A stretch of 42,371 bases of DNA from a virus, in IMG/VR virus record IMGVR_UViG_3300041955_000296, positions 1 to 42,371 of that record. One strand, given 5' to 3'. The stretch's first letter is position 1, and every line of letters starts with the position of its first letter. The position numbers were made by a program, and so were the translations under genes. Of the stretch, positions 30,352 through 37,123 are shown piece after piece. Below the pieces are notes generated by a model. That model saw only the letters and a list, made by a program, of their open reading frames with translations. It was not told where the DNA came from and did not search any database.

Positions 30352-30741
30352 ATGCCCAACGATCCAGGTAAGATGACCCCCGAGGACCAGCAGCGCCTTC
30401 AGAAGATGCTGGAGGGGAACCGCGTCGCTATCCTGCCCAAGAAGTCGGATGCCCCGATCGCGGGATGCCGGCAGTGCTCGAATTGCTACTGGAACCCCAG
30501 CGGCAAGGTCTGCCAGCTTGAGCCGCTCCGGTCCCAGTACCTTCCAGCTCCCGGCGGCGGCATCGGGCTCAAAGACGTGCCGGCGATCGTCCCGCCCGAC
30601 TACGGATGCTCGCACCACGACTACGAGTGCGAAGTGGCCCCGCACCGGCGCAGGGACGTGACCGAGCTTCAGATCAGGACGGCTCGGGAAGCCGCTATGC
30701 CGCCGAAGAAAACCGTTGCTCCGGGGCTCAAGGATGGCTGA
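30352..30741 (+). CDS. Cys-rich hypothetical protein
   Basis: The 129-residue protein begins MPNDPGKMTPEDQQRLQKML. Its middle has CRQCSNCYWNPSGKVC (about residues 38-53) and YGCSHHDYEC (about 84-93), a Cys/His set that likely binds zinc or a cluster. AAAGGT precedes the ATG. It forms a plus-strand pair with the next gene, opposed to the long minus-strand operons. The function is unknown. Confidence 0.7.
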   Translation: MPNDPGKMTPEDQQRLQKMLEGNRVAILPKKSDAPIAGCRQCSNCYWNPSGKVCQLEPLRSQYLPAPGGGIGLKDVPAIVPPDYGCSHHDYECEVAPHRRRDVTELQIRTAREAAMPPKKTVAPGLKDG

Positions 30742-31021
30742 ATTCCCCGTCCAGCTCACGGAGCAGCAGGCGGCCGACTTCCCTGTCGTCTGGCGCGAGT
30801 TGCCGATGGCGTTCATCAAATTTCACAGGGAGCAGCTCGAAAAGAACCATTTTCAGACGGTGGAACAGCTTTTCACGCGAGGGGGTCTGGCGCTACAAGA
30901 AATCGCCGCCGCGGTTGCCGGGCGCGACGCCCGGGCCGTGTTCGATATGGATGACTTTGAGGCGATCGTGATTATCGAGAGTGCGCTGGGCGACTGGCGG
31001 ATGATCGCCGGCCTGCTATAA
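30734..31021 (+). CDS. Small hypothetical protein
   Basis: The 95-residue protein begins MAEFPVQLTEQQAADFPVVW and is helical with an acidic C-terminal half (VFDMDDFEAIVIIESALGDW). The ATG overlaps the end of the preceding gene (ATGGCTGA). A longer frame to 30716 is less likely. It converges on the NlpC/P60-like gene with one base between stops. No family is recognised. Confidence 0.65.
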   Translation: MAEFPVQLTEQQAADFPVVWRELPMAFIKFHREQLEKNHFQTVEQLFTRGGLALQEIAAAVAGRDARAVFDMDDFEAIVIIESALGDWRMIAGLL

Positions 31022-31022
31022 C

Positions 31023-31499
31023 TCAGGCGGCAGAGCGGGTATAACGCCAGGGGCTTACGAGGATCAGATTGTCCCGCGGCGTCACCTCGTTGGCTGGGAT
31101 CAGGAGCTTCCGCGGGAAGAAGCCACTCTCCTCCAGGCCCGAGACGATCAGCTCCGAGCAGAACCATTGGTCCGGATTGCGCCAGTCCCGGCGCACGGCG
31201 AAGGCGACGATGGCCTTCTTGTCGTAGGGCTTCCCGATCTGGGTGTTGAGGAAGTCCCAAAATAAGCTCTCGACGCCGTGAGAGCACGGCAATTTGACGA
31301 TCTCAACCCGATTGAACTTCTTGTAGTCGGGCGGCCTGAGCTGCACACCAGCCGGGACGCCGGCATGAACATCCGATCGGGCTCCGAGGAGCATCCCATC
31401 CCAGCGCACCGCATCGACGTGGGAGGGCCAGCCGCGCTCGTAGAACTGGATGACGCGGGACCCGAGATCGGTGGCCGAGGAGAACTGGAGCTTGATCAC
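31023..31499 (-). CDS. NlpC/P60-like (permuted papain-fold) protein
   Basis: The 158-residue protein has a His in GWPSHVDAVRWDG (about residue 27), a central IGKPYDKKAIVAF, and the Cys in WFCSELIVSGLEESGFF (about 113), the order of circularly permuted NlpC/P60 (YiiX-type) enzymes. Such proteins hydrolyse amide or thioester bonds. GTG 31499 overlaps the Rz1 stop as GTGA, placing it at the end of the lysis operon. It could attack peptidoglycan peptides, though no signal peptide is present. Confidence 0.72.
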   Translation of the reverse strand: MIKLQFSSATDLGSRVIQFYERGWPSHVDAVRWDGMLLGARSDVHAGVPAGVQLRPPDYKKFNRVEIVKLPCSHGVESLFWDFLNTQIGKPYDKKAIVAFAVRRDWRNPDQWFCSELIVSGLEESGFFPRKLLIPANEVTPRDNLILVSPWRYTRSAA

Positions 31500-31708
31500 G
31501 GGCAGAACTTCGCGACGTTAAGGTTATGCTCGACGACCTGGGCCTTTTCTGTAAAGGTCCAGCGCGTCTCGAAACCAGCGTCGGGGACGATCAGTTGCTC
31601 CCAGCCGCAGGAGTTACTTATTGGGGGCGGGCTGGCGCACGCGCTCAAGAGCAGCGTCGAGCTGCTCAGGAGACATAGCAGCAACCTCGTTGTGCACTTT
31701 CCGGGCAT
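31496..31708 (-). CDS. Rz1-like outer-membrane spanin lipoprotein
   Basis: The 70-residue protein has a hydrophobic signal (LLLCLLSSSTLLLSAC) ending in a lipobox Cys near residue 24, then a Pro-rich start (ASPPPIS) and WEQLIVPDAGFETRWTF with a final Cys, the pattern of Rz1-like o-spanins. It would pair with the inner-membrane Rz protein to fuse membranes at lysis. Its start lies inside the Rz gene in another frame. ATG 31708 follows AAGGA by eight bases; 31717 is an alternative. Confidence 0.75.
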   Translation of the reverse strand: MPGKCTTRLLLCLLSSSTLLLSACASPPPISNSCGWEQLIVPDAGFETRWTFTEKAQVVEHNLNVAKFCP

Positions 31709-31853
31709 CGGCGTCATCCTTGAGGGCTGCGGCGTCGTCCTTCTGGGCCTGCGCGGTCTTGCCGGCCTGGAAGATGGCGAGGGACATCAGGGCCTTGAGT
31801 GCGGCGCTAACCGCACTCATTAGGCTCCCGATGGCGCTTAGCGCGCCGAACAC
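31614..31853 (-). CDS. Rz-like inner-membrane spanin
   Basis: The 79-residue protein has an N-terminal membrane segment (ALKALMSLAIFQAG region) followed by a charged helix (QAQKDDAAALKDDADARKVH) and a C-terminal MSPEQLDAALERVRQ, like small i-spanins. The Rz1-like gene overlaps its last 95 bases. GTG 31853 follows the previous stop by one base; an ATG at 31820 with GGGAG is a good alternative. Confidence 0.68.
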   Translation of the reverse strand: MFGALSAIGSLMSAVSAALKALMSLAIFQAGKTAQAQKDDAAALKDDADARKVHNEVAAMSPEQLDAALERVRQPAPNK

Positions 31854-31854
31854 G

Positions 31855-32220
31855 TTACTGCGCCGCGGGCGTCGCGCCGGCAACCGGTGCGCTCGTGCTC
31901 GCATTGACGACATGCGCGTTCACGAGAGCCTGGAGTTGCAGAACCTCGACCTGGCCGAGCGACTGACCCTGGGCCTGTAGGACGGAGAGGGCCGCAGAGC
32001 CCGCCGCCGCCGCGATGGCACCGACGCCGCCCGTCAGGGGCGAGGCCAGAGCAGCCGCGACAGCCGCCTTTGCGGTGGCCTGGAGGATGCCGGGAACGGC
32101 AGCGATGAAGGTCTGAGCCAGAGCTTCCAGATCGGCTTCCGCCGTCTTCACGAAGCCTTGAATGTCGGCCCAAATAGCGTCGAGATCGGCGTGGAACTCG
32201 TTGGAGAGATCGTTCGGCAT
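31855..32220 (-). CDS. Ala-rich hypothetical protein in the lysis region
   Basis: The 121-residue protein begins MPNDLSNEFHADLDAIWADI and has a long Ala/Gly-rich stretch (ATAKAAVAAALASPLTGGVG, continuing to SAALSV) that may associate with membrane. GAGGAC is six bases before the ATG. Its place between endolysin and spanin genes suggests a lysis role, perhaps as a holin partner. That is inference from position only. Confidence 0.6.
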   Translation of the reverse strand: MPNDLSNEFHADLDAIWADIQGFVKTAEADLEALAQTFIAAVPGILQATAKAAVAAALASPLTGGVGAIAAAAGSAALSVLQAQGQSLGQVEVLQLQALVNAHVVNASTSAPVAGATPAAQ

Positions 32221-32250
32221 GTGGGTGTCCTCTTTACAGGTGGTTAAGGT

Positions 32251-32439
32251 TTACGACTTCTTGCTCTCGGGCAGGAACGTCGCCGCCGCGCCCGCGCCGG
32301 CAACAAGCACGCTGGTAAGCGCGCCCACCTGATCTCCGGTGAGGTGCATACCCAAGGCCAGAGCGAGAGCGCCCAGGCCGGCATAGGTGCTGGGCTCCTG
32401 GAGCCGAGCGAGAAGGAAGGGGAACATCTTGGAGAGCAT
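32251..32439 (-). CDS. Possible separate holin-like product from internal in-frame start
   Basis: In the frame of the endolysin, ATG 32439 lies five bases after GCGAGG and would give a 62-residue protein beginning MLSKMFPFLLARLQEPSTYA, with hydrophobic segments and a charged end (PESKKS). This resembles stand-alone small phage holins. A dual-start gene could make both the full endolysin and a free holin. The evidence is the ribosome site, the domain boundary and the position. Confidence 0.45.
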   Translation of the reverse strand: MLSKMFPFLLARLQEPSTYAGLGALALALGMHLTGDQVGALTSVLVAGAGAAATFLPESKKS

Positions 32440-32988
32440 GGGAACCTCGCGAGGTTGTGGTGTGGCCGGCGCGGGAACTGCCCTCTCTGAAACCGCCGAT
32501 GCAGGGGCCGGCGGTTTAAGGAAGGGCAGGACCTTGCCGTTTGGCGACAAGCGCCAGAACGATTGATGTCCTAGCACGATCGGGGTCACGCTGTCAACTG
32601 CCTTGTCCCAAGACGCGGCGGTGCCGGTGCGCTTGTAGGTCGTGCTCCCGAGTGTCGGGTCCGGGATAGTACCCTCGAAGACCTTAACAACTAGTTCCTT
32701 GAAGTGGAGGTACTCCGGATCGCCTGGCCGCAGCGCCAGGAGCTTCGGCAGGTTGGGGTCGGTCGCGTTTCGACACGAGAACTGCCACGGCTTACGGCAC
32801 ACCTCGTCCGGAGTGGACCCCCACCATGGCTTTCCCCACAACTGCGGATAGGCGGAGAATTCGACCCGTCGCCGGATCACCCAGATCACGCCGATCTGGC
32901 ACTCCTCGGGCTCGCCCCGGCTCTCGGCCCAGGCGGTGCGGACGGTCGTATCCAGGTCAGTTACGGTGTACGCGACTGGGGCGGCCAT
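32251..32988 (-). CDS. SleB-family cell-wall hydrolase (endolysin) with holin-like C-terminus
   Basis: The 245-residue protein has a Hydrolase_2/SleB domain: TAWAESRGEPEECQIGVIWV with the catalytic-type Glu (about residues 17-36), 'WWGSTPDEVCRKPWQFSC' (about 55-72) and DPNLPKLLAL. From about residue 183 it changes to a hydrophobic module with YAGLGALALALGMHLTGDQV and LVAGAGAAATFLPE. A Pro-rich linker joins the two. An internal ATG with its own ribosome site precedes the C-terminal module. GGAG lies before ATG 32988. Confidence 0.85.
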   Translation of the reverse strand: MAAPVAYTVTDLDTTVRTAWAESRGEPEECQIGVIWVIRRRVEFSAYPQLWGKPWWGSTPDEVCRKPWQFSCRNATDPNLPKLLALRPGDPEYLHFKELVVKVFEGTIPDPTLGSTTYKRTGTAASWDKAVDSVTPIVLGHQSFWRLSPNGKVLPFLKPPAPASAVSERAVPAPATPQPREVPMLSKMFPFLLARLQEPSTYAGLGALALALGMHLTGDQVGALTSVLVAGAGAAATFLPESKKS

Positions 32989-33241
32989 AGTATTTCTCCG
33001 GTTTGAGGGCGTAGATTAGCACGCGGGGATCGAATGGGAGACAATCGACGAGGATATAGGTCTCCACTGTCGCCGAAATCGGGATGTCCGGTGGGAAGTC
33101 ACCGGGTGGGCAGGTCTCCATGATCCTGTATGCCCCTGCCGAAAAAACCGGCACTGGGATTTCCCGCGGTTGCCCCTCGATCGCCATCTTGGACAGGTCG
33201 CGGGAGCCGCCGATGAAGTAGGCGAAGTAGGTATCAGCCAC
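32957..33241 (-). CDS. Hypothetical protein
   Basis: The 94-residue protein starts at GTG 33241, close to the preceding stop, and begins MADTYFAYFIGGSRDLSKMA. It looks like a small beta-rich domain (IPISATVETYILVDCLPFD) and ends in a basic tail. It overlaps the endolysin start by 32 bases. The start is uncertain because no strong ribosome site is present. The function is unknown. Confidence 0.6.
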   Translation of the reverse strand: MADTYFAYFIGGSRDLSKMAIEGQPREIPVPVFSAGAYRIMETCPPGDFPPDIPISATVETYILVDCLPFDPRVLIYALKPEKYYGRPSRVHRN

Positions 33242-33653
33242 GGGGAAAGCCCACGGGATCAAGCTCCCGGCCGCAGTTAGGGCAGTGCTCCCACTCGTCC
33301 AGAACAAGGGTAACGCAGCGTTTGCAGTATGTAGGATCAGCAGCTTCCATTTCCGCCGCTTCCAGCTCCAGCTCTAGGATCGCGAGAGCCCGCCATGCGA
33401 GGCCGCCGCTGTGCCGCTTGCCCTTGGCGTCGAGCGTGCCAACGTCGAGCAGGTGCCGGGCAGCGCAATCTTCGTGGTCGTTGCTCTTCTCCCGCGACCA
33501 GTGGAGCGGCTCGCCGGGGTTGTGCTTCTCATTACCCTCGAATGAGATTTCCGCGACGTAGGCCAAGGCTCGCGGAAAGTATTTCATCAGGCCCATGAAG
33601 AGCGGGATACGCTTCCGCGCGGCGCTGTCTTCAGGAAGAACGGGGGTTGCCAT
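33234..33653 (-). CDS. dATP/dGTP diphosphohydrolase family protein (MazZ-type N-terminal domain) with zinc ribbon
   Basis: The 139-residue protein has RIPLFMGLMKYFPRALAYVA, 'EKHNPGEPLHWSREKSNDHE' and DCAARHLLD followed by LAWRALAILELELEAAEM, the pattern of the dATP/dGTP diphosphohydrolase (DUF5664) family whose named member is MazZ of a 2-aminoadenine phage. The C-terminus adds a zinc ribbon (CKRC...CPNC, about residues 110-127). It likely hydrolyses purine dNTPs. AGAGGA precedes ATG 33653. Confidence 0.72.
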   Translation of the reverse strand: MATPVLPEDSAARKRIPLFMGLMKYFPRALAYVAEISFEGNEKHNPGEPLHWSREKSNDHEDCAARHLLDVGTLDAKGKRHSGGLAWRALAILELELEAAEMEAADPTYCKRCVTLVLDEWEHCPNCGRELDPVGFPRG

Positions 33654-33819
33654 AGCTAAATTCCTCTGCTAGGGATTGCTGGAAGTCGTAGTCGTTGATG
33701 TCGAAGACTTGACCGGAAGGTCGGCGGCTATCCCACCCTGCGCCGGCATTCGCCTTCGGGCCGTCTTTGGGCTCGCGTGGCTTGTAGATGCCGGGATATC
33801 GACGGCGATTGCATCTCAT
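33631..33819 (-). CDS. Small hypothetical protein
   Basis: The 62-residue protein begins MRCNRRRYPGIYKPREPKDG. The N-terminal half is basic, the C-terminal half acidic (GQVFDINDYDFQQSLAEEFS). The ATG overlaps the upstream stop as ATGA, and the gene overlaps the next by 23 bases. It is not recognised. Confidence 0.55.
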   Translation of the reverse strand: MRCNRRRYPGIYKPREPKDGPKANAGAGWDSRRPSGQVFDINDYDFQQSLAEEFSYGNPRSS

Positions 33820-33974
33820 ATTCTGCGCCTTATCAAGTCCCACACGAGGCTCCAGAAAGAGCATGCGGCCCACAACGGTAGCCCAACGGCTCCTATGAGA
33901 AAGATCGCGATAACCGGCGGCCCGAGTGTCAGGACAAAAAAGACGATCAGAGCGTCTTGAAGCCACCACGGCAT
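33816..33974 (-). CDS. Small membrane protein
   Basis: The 52-residue protein begins MPWWLQDALIVFFVLTLGPP and has two hydrophobic segments, the second AIFLIGAVGLPLWAACSFWS, with a basic end (LIRRRI). The start follows the preceding stop by four bases, and its stop overlaps the next ATG. The function is unknown. Confidence 0.6.
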   Translation of the reverse strand: MPWWLQDALIVFFVLTLGPPVIAIFLIGAVGLPLWAACSFWSLVWDLIRRRI

Positions 33975-33978
33975 AGCG

Positions 33979-34125
33979 TCACCTCAAAAACATCCACATA
34001 AAGCCCAGATTGCCGACTGTGTATCCGGTCCAGACAAGCGCCATCGGATAGTCGCCCTTTGACACTTGCGAGACCGCGACGCCTATATAGCACAAGGTCG
34101 TGATCAGCACAAGGGGGAAGCTCAT
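33979..34125 (-). CDS. Small membrane protein
   Basis: The 48-residue protein begins MSFPLVLITTLCYIGVAVSQ and has two short membrane segments separated by SKGDYP. The ATG overlaps the Ntn-hydrolase stop as ATGA. It is paired with the next membrane protein. The function is unknown. Confidence 0.6.
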   Translation of the reverse strand: MSFPLVLITTLCYIGVAVSQVSKGDYPMALVWTGYTVGNLGFMWMFLR

Positions 34126-34625
34126 GTCGCCGACGCCTCAGTCGGCTTGAGCGGGACGACGCGCACGGGAAGCCCGGTGTAGATGTCGTATTTGCAGGCG
34201 ATCTCGACCGCCTTGGCCGCCGTCGCGCCGGCTGCCATCGCGCCGATCGCGTAGCGGAAGCCGTTTCCCATCGCGGCGTACTTCTCGTGGCACTCCAGGA
34301 TTTGGGCGCTGTAGGCCATATCGCTGTCGCCCACCATGTCATCGAAATAACACTCGATATAGAAGACGCGCCCGTTCTTGAGCACCAGGAGCCCGCGGAT
34401 AGTCTGCTTCAGCGCCTTAAGCTGGTCTCGCGTCGGCAAGTTCTTCTCGCCGCGGACGGTCGCCATGAGCTTCAGGAAGTCGCGCTCGTCAGCGTCGCCG
34501 CTGAGCCCGAGGAGATGGCCGTGCGGGAGCCGCACGATCTTGTTGCAGCGGGTCACGAAGTCGTCGCCGCCCGTGACCTTGCTGTCGCAGGCCATGAAGC
34601 CGTTCGTGTAAGCGATCGTTGTCAT
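34122..34625 (-). CDS. HslV/proteasome-like Ntn-hydrolase
   Basis: The 167-residue protein begins MTTIAYTNGFMACDSKVTGG. Thr2 would be the N-terminal nucleophile after Met removal, with a DSKVT motif (Asp14-Lys16) in the place of the proteasome catalytic Asp/Lys. Further family features are LLGLSGDADERDFL, GNGFRYAIGAMAAGATA (about 120-136) and a DIYTGLPVRVV C-terminus. Family members cleave peptides; the role in phages is unclear. GAGGA precedes the ATG. Confidence 0.8.
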   Translation of the reverse strand: MTTIAYTNGFMACDSKVTGGDDFVTRCNKIVRLPHGHLLGLSGDADERDFLKLMATVRGEKNLPTRDQLKALKQTIRGLLVLKNGRVFYIECYFDDMVGDSDMAYSAQILECHEKYAAMGNGFRYAIGAMAAGATAAKAVEIACKYDIYTGLPVRVVPLKPTEASAT

Positions 34626-34645
34626 TTTGATTTGTCCTCGTTCGC

Positions 34646-34675
34646 TGACTTTCGTTTACCCCCGGAGGAAAGTCA
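34646..34675 (-). other. Inverted repeat between the fusion gene and the Ntn-hydrolase
   Basis: TGACTTTC and GAAAGTCA form perfect eight-base arms around 14 bases. The repeat spans the end of the ParB-phosphoesterase gene and lies upstream of the Ntn-hydrolase ribosome site. There is no T-run, so it may be an operator or RNA hairpin. Confidence 0.35.
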
Positions 34676-36425
34676 AGGCTTTCTGGGCACTCGTCTCCGT
34701 CTCCGCCTTGATGTCTGAGAAGACGCACGAGGCGGGGCCGGGACCAGTCGTGACCTTTTCAAGGAAGACCGGCCACTGGCAAGTGATCCCGTGCTTGGGA
34801 TGGACGAACCAGAGCGCTTGGGACGGCCGACTGTAGGGAGCCCTCAGGAATAGGCGAGCGAATTCGTCGTAGCCCTTGAGGGCTCCGTTCACGATGACGG
34901 CAGCGGCTTCCCCACGAGGGATATAGGTGTGCCAATGCCCCATGATGATCGTGTCGAATTCCCGGCCGATCTGGGCTTCGGAGCGCGCCATCTTCAGGGC
35001 ACCGCGGGCAACTGGCCCGAGCATCCCGATTATACCGTCACCGCCGCGCACGCCGAGGTTGTCGCCGTGCGTGAGGAGAAACCGGTGGCCCTGGACGTTA
35101 AACGCCACGTCACTCTCGGGGGACACGTCGAAGCGGAAACGCTCGTCGTGGACGAAGCGTTGCTCCAGCTTCGTATACAAACCCCACTCGAAGTTTTCGA
35201 TTGCCTTGCCCTTCGCCCGGGGCTTCTTGTGCATGCGGCCATGATTGCCGACGACGCACGGGACGTAGAGCCGGCCGAACTTGTCGGCCATGATCTCCAG
35301 AGCCCCGGCGATGTAGTTCTCCAACTCGGCGAGCGTCTCCTGGATCGTGCCGTCGTTCGTCTGCTCCAGCTCTTCGTGAATGATGCCGGATACCATGTCG
35401 CCACCGAGGCAGATCACCATGCCCGGATACTCCGGGTTGACCATGTAGTCGTAGGCGAGCGATATCGTGCTGCCGATAAGGGTCTTGAGACGGGTGCGGG
35501 CGACGCGCCGGTTGAATTCGTTGCAGCCGCCTACTTCTTCAGCCTTAACCACTTCGCCCCAATGCCAATCCGACCAAACCGTCATTGGGACGCCAGGATG
35601 ATCGGGCGGGCCGTGCTCGACGAGCCAGGAAGGCACCGGGTCGATCGGACGTTTGGCGATGCCGAATATGGTCTCCCGGATGCTCTCCGCGGTGTCGTTC
35701 TGGACTTTGATGGCCTTCAGATCAGCTTCGACTTCCTTCAACTTGGCGCGAAGGACGCGCTCTTTCTCGGTCCCATCGGCGGTAAAGTACCGCTCCAGAA
35801 GATCGTTGATACCGTCAACGTCGGTCAAGTCCAGCTCCTCACCTCGGATCGTGGCCCATGCTTTTGCTTCTGTTAGATGTTTCTTTGCGAAGTGTTCTGC
35901 TGCGTGGTCCCGCGCCATACGTTTTTTAATTGTCCCTCCGTCAGTCCAGGAGCGCACGAGCTGCTCTTTAGGGTGGCTTGATCCTTTACCGCTTCTTTTT
36001 TGAGCAAATGGGATATTAGGCCACAACGCCTTTGCGATATTAGTGTTTCCTATGCTACGTGACTTCATCTTCAGCGCCGCAGCCTTGAAATCTTGCGGAT
36101 ACTCAAGCTGGTGCCCGTGGTCGCGGTTCATTGCGATCCCGTACTTGATCGCTTCCAGCTCCGTTCCGTCGAAGGCTTCGCAAGGAACCTCGACGATGCC
36201 GACTTTGTATGCCGCATCTCGCCGGTGGAAACCGTCGATGATGTACCACTTGCCGTCCTTCTTGAAGACGATGATTGGATTGGTTTTCCGAAAGCCTTCG
36301 TCACGCATGCTTCGCGCCAGCTTCTCGGTCATCTCGGGGTCCATCGCAGCGCGTAGTTGGAAAGCGCCATAATCGACGACGAGATCGGCGAGCTTTAGCA
36401 TAATGATTTTCGGGGTGGCGGCCAT
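34656..36425 (-). CDS. ParB-domain / metallophosphoesterase fusion
   Basis: The 589-residue protein combines an N-terminal ParB/Srx domain (residues about 8-110; LARSMRDEGFRKTNPIIVF, WYIIDGFHRRDAAYKVG) with a C-terminal calcineurin-like phosphoesterase: MTVWSDWHWGE (about 283), ICLGGDMVSG (about 337), VVGNHGRMHKK (about 393), FLLTHGDN (about 452) and IIMGHWHT (about 495). All metal-ligand motifs are present. A charged helix (ERVLRAKLKEVEADLKAIK) links them. ATG 36425 follows a near-consensus promoter. A nuclease or phosphatase acting at ParB-bound DNA is an inference. Confidence 0.85.
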   Translation of the reverse strand: MAATPKIIMLKLADLVVDYGAFQLRAAMDPEMTEKLARSMRDEGFRKTNPIIVFKKDGKWYIIDGFHRRDAAYKVGIVEVPCEAFDGTELEAIKYGIAMNRDHGHQLEYPQDFKAAALKMKSRSIGNTNIAKALWPNIPFAQKRSGKGSSHPKEQLVRSWTDGGTIKKRMARDHAAEHFAKKHLTEAKAWATIRGEELDLTDVDGINDLLERYFTADGTEKERVLRAKLKEVEADLKAIKVQNDTAESIRETIFGIAKRPIDPVPSWLVEHGPPDHPGVPMTVWSDWHWGEVVKAEEVGGCNEFNRRVARTRLKTLIGSTISLAYDYMVNPEYPGMVICLGGDMVSGIIHEELEQTNDGTIQETLAELENYIAGALEIMADKFGRLYVPCVVGNHGRMHKKPRAKGKAIENFEWGLYTKLEQRFVHDERFRFDVSPESDVAFNVQGHRFLLTHGDNLGVRGGDGIIGMLGPVARGALKMARSEAQIGREFDTIIMGHWHTYIPRGEAAAVIVNGALKGYDEFARLFLRAPYSRPSQALWFVHPKHGITCQWPVFLEKVTTGPGPASCVFSDIKAETETSAQKALTFLRG

Positions 36426-36456
36426 AGGTCGGGTCTCCGGGGTTGAAGATTTACGC

Positions 36457-36485
36457 ACCATACCCGCTTCGGCGGAGGGTGTCAA
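36457..36485 (-). promoter_or_regulatory. Promoter for the ParB-phosphoesterase gene
   Basis: Minus-strand TTGACA (36485-36480) and TATGGT (36462-36457) are 17 bases apart, in CTTGACACC context. The -35 overlaps the stop region of the upstream membrane-protein gene, so the unit can be read independently. Confidence 0.65.
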
Positions 36486-36769
36486 GGGGAAAAGAAGGAC
36501 CAGAAGTTCGTTGCTTTCGAGATGACCATGGCGCACAGAAGGATCAGGCCCATGGCGAGGATTTTACCGATCGTCAGCAGGACGCCCCGCTGCACAACCT
36601 TGTAGGTCGAGAGCAGCTCACGGAGGTTCTGGAAGTCCCGGGCGATGTTCTTGTCTCCCTCGGTGACGCCGAGGAGCCCTACGATCGCCTCCCGAGCGCC
36701 GCGCGCCGCGGCCACCGTCAACAGCTCTTCCAGCTCTTCTCTCGTCAGGGTGATTGGTGTTGCGGTCAT
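36482..36769 (-). CDS. DUF6127-like small membrane protein
   Basis: The 95-residue protein begins MTATPITLTREELEELLTVA and has EGDKNIARDFQNLRELLSTY then a membrane helix (VLLTIGKILAMGLILLCAMV). This layout matches a family of small phage membrane proteins in lysis or tail regions (DUF6127-like). ATG 36769 or GTG 36775 may start it; neither has a strong ribosome site. It follows a terminator. Confidence 0.65.
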   Translation of the reverse strand: MTATPITLTREELEELLTVAAARGAREAIVGLLGVTEGDKNIARDFQNLRELLSTYKVVQRGVLLTIGKILAMGLILLCAMVISKATNFWSFFSP

Positions 36770-36780
36770 GTTCACTGCTC

Positions 36781-36824
36781 ACAAAATAAGGGCCGCCCGG
36801 GAAGGTCAATCTACCAGGGCGGCC
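36781..36824 (-). terminator. Intrinsic terminator after the 36844-37077 gene
   Basis: On the minus strand GGCCGCCC (36824-36817) pairs with GGGCGGCC (36798-36791), with an inner GG/CC pairing possible, followed by CTTATTTTG. The hairpin plus T-rich tract lies between two genes, as expected of a rho-independent terminator. Its loop contains TTGACC, which could double as a weak -35 for the next gene. Confidence 0.65.
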
Positions 36825-36843
36825 ATTTAGAGGGGGTTAACGG

Positions 36844-37077
36844 TTAGTCGAGATCGTAGAGCGCGACCGTCGCACCGGCTTCGTTCGTGACATAAATCCT
36901 GCCGTTTCCGTAGCGGTTGGTGCAATCCGATACAGGCCGGCGGATGCCGAAGGCGACAACTTCCGCCCTTCTTCCGTCAGCGGCCGGAAAGAATTCAACC
37001 GAGGTGGCGGGTGTGATGCTCTCGTGGCCGTCTGCCTCGATCTGCTTGACCGTCAAAGTTCCTGCGATCATCGTCAT
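36844..37077 (-). CDS. Small hypothetical protein
   Basis: The 77-residue protein begins MTMIAGTLTVKQIEADGHES and has a beta-rich pattern (ATSVEFFPAADGRRAEVVAF, GRIYVTNEAGATVALYDLD). AGGAG is seven bases before ATG 37077. It follows the S49 peptidase gene and is closed by the terminator. It could be a small virion-associated beta domain; the function is unknown. Confidence 0.65.
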   Translation of the reverse strand: MTMIAGTLTVKQIEADGHESITPATSVEFFPAADGRRAEVVAFGIRRPVSDCTNRYGNGRIYVTNEAGATVALYDLD

Positions 37078-37123
37078 ACTGGTTCTCCTGCTTCTGCTAT
37101 GCCGGGGAGCCCGCCCGGCGCGG

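Noticed and set aside
34660-34680. TTGACT upstream of the Ntn-hydrolase as a promoter
   Set aside because: No acceptable -10 lies at 16-18 bases; the gene is more likely read from the promoter at 36457-36485.
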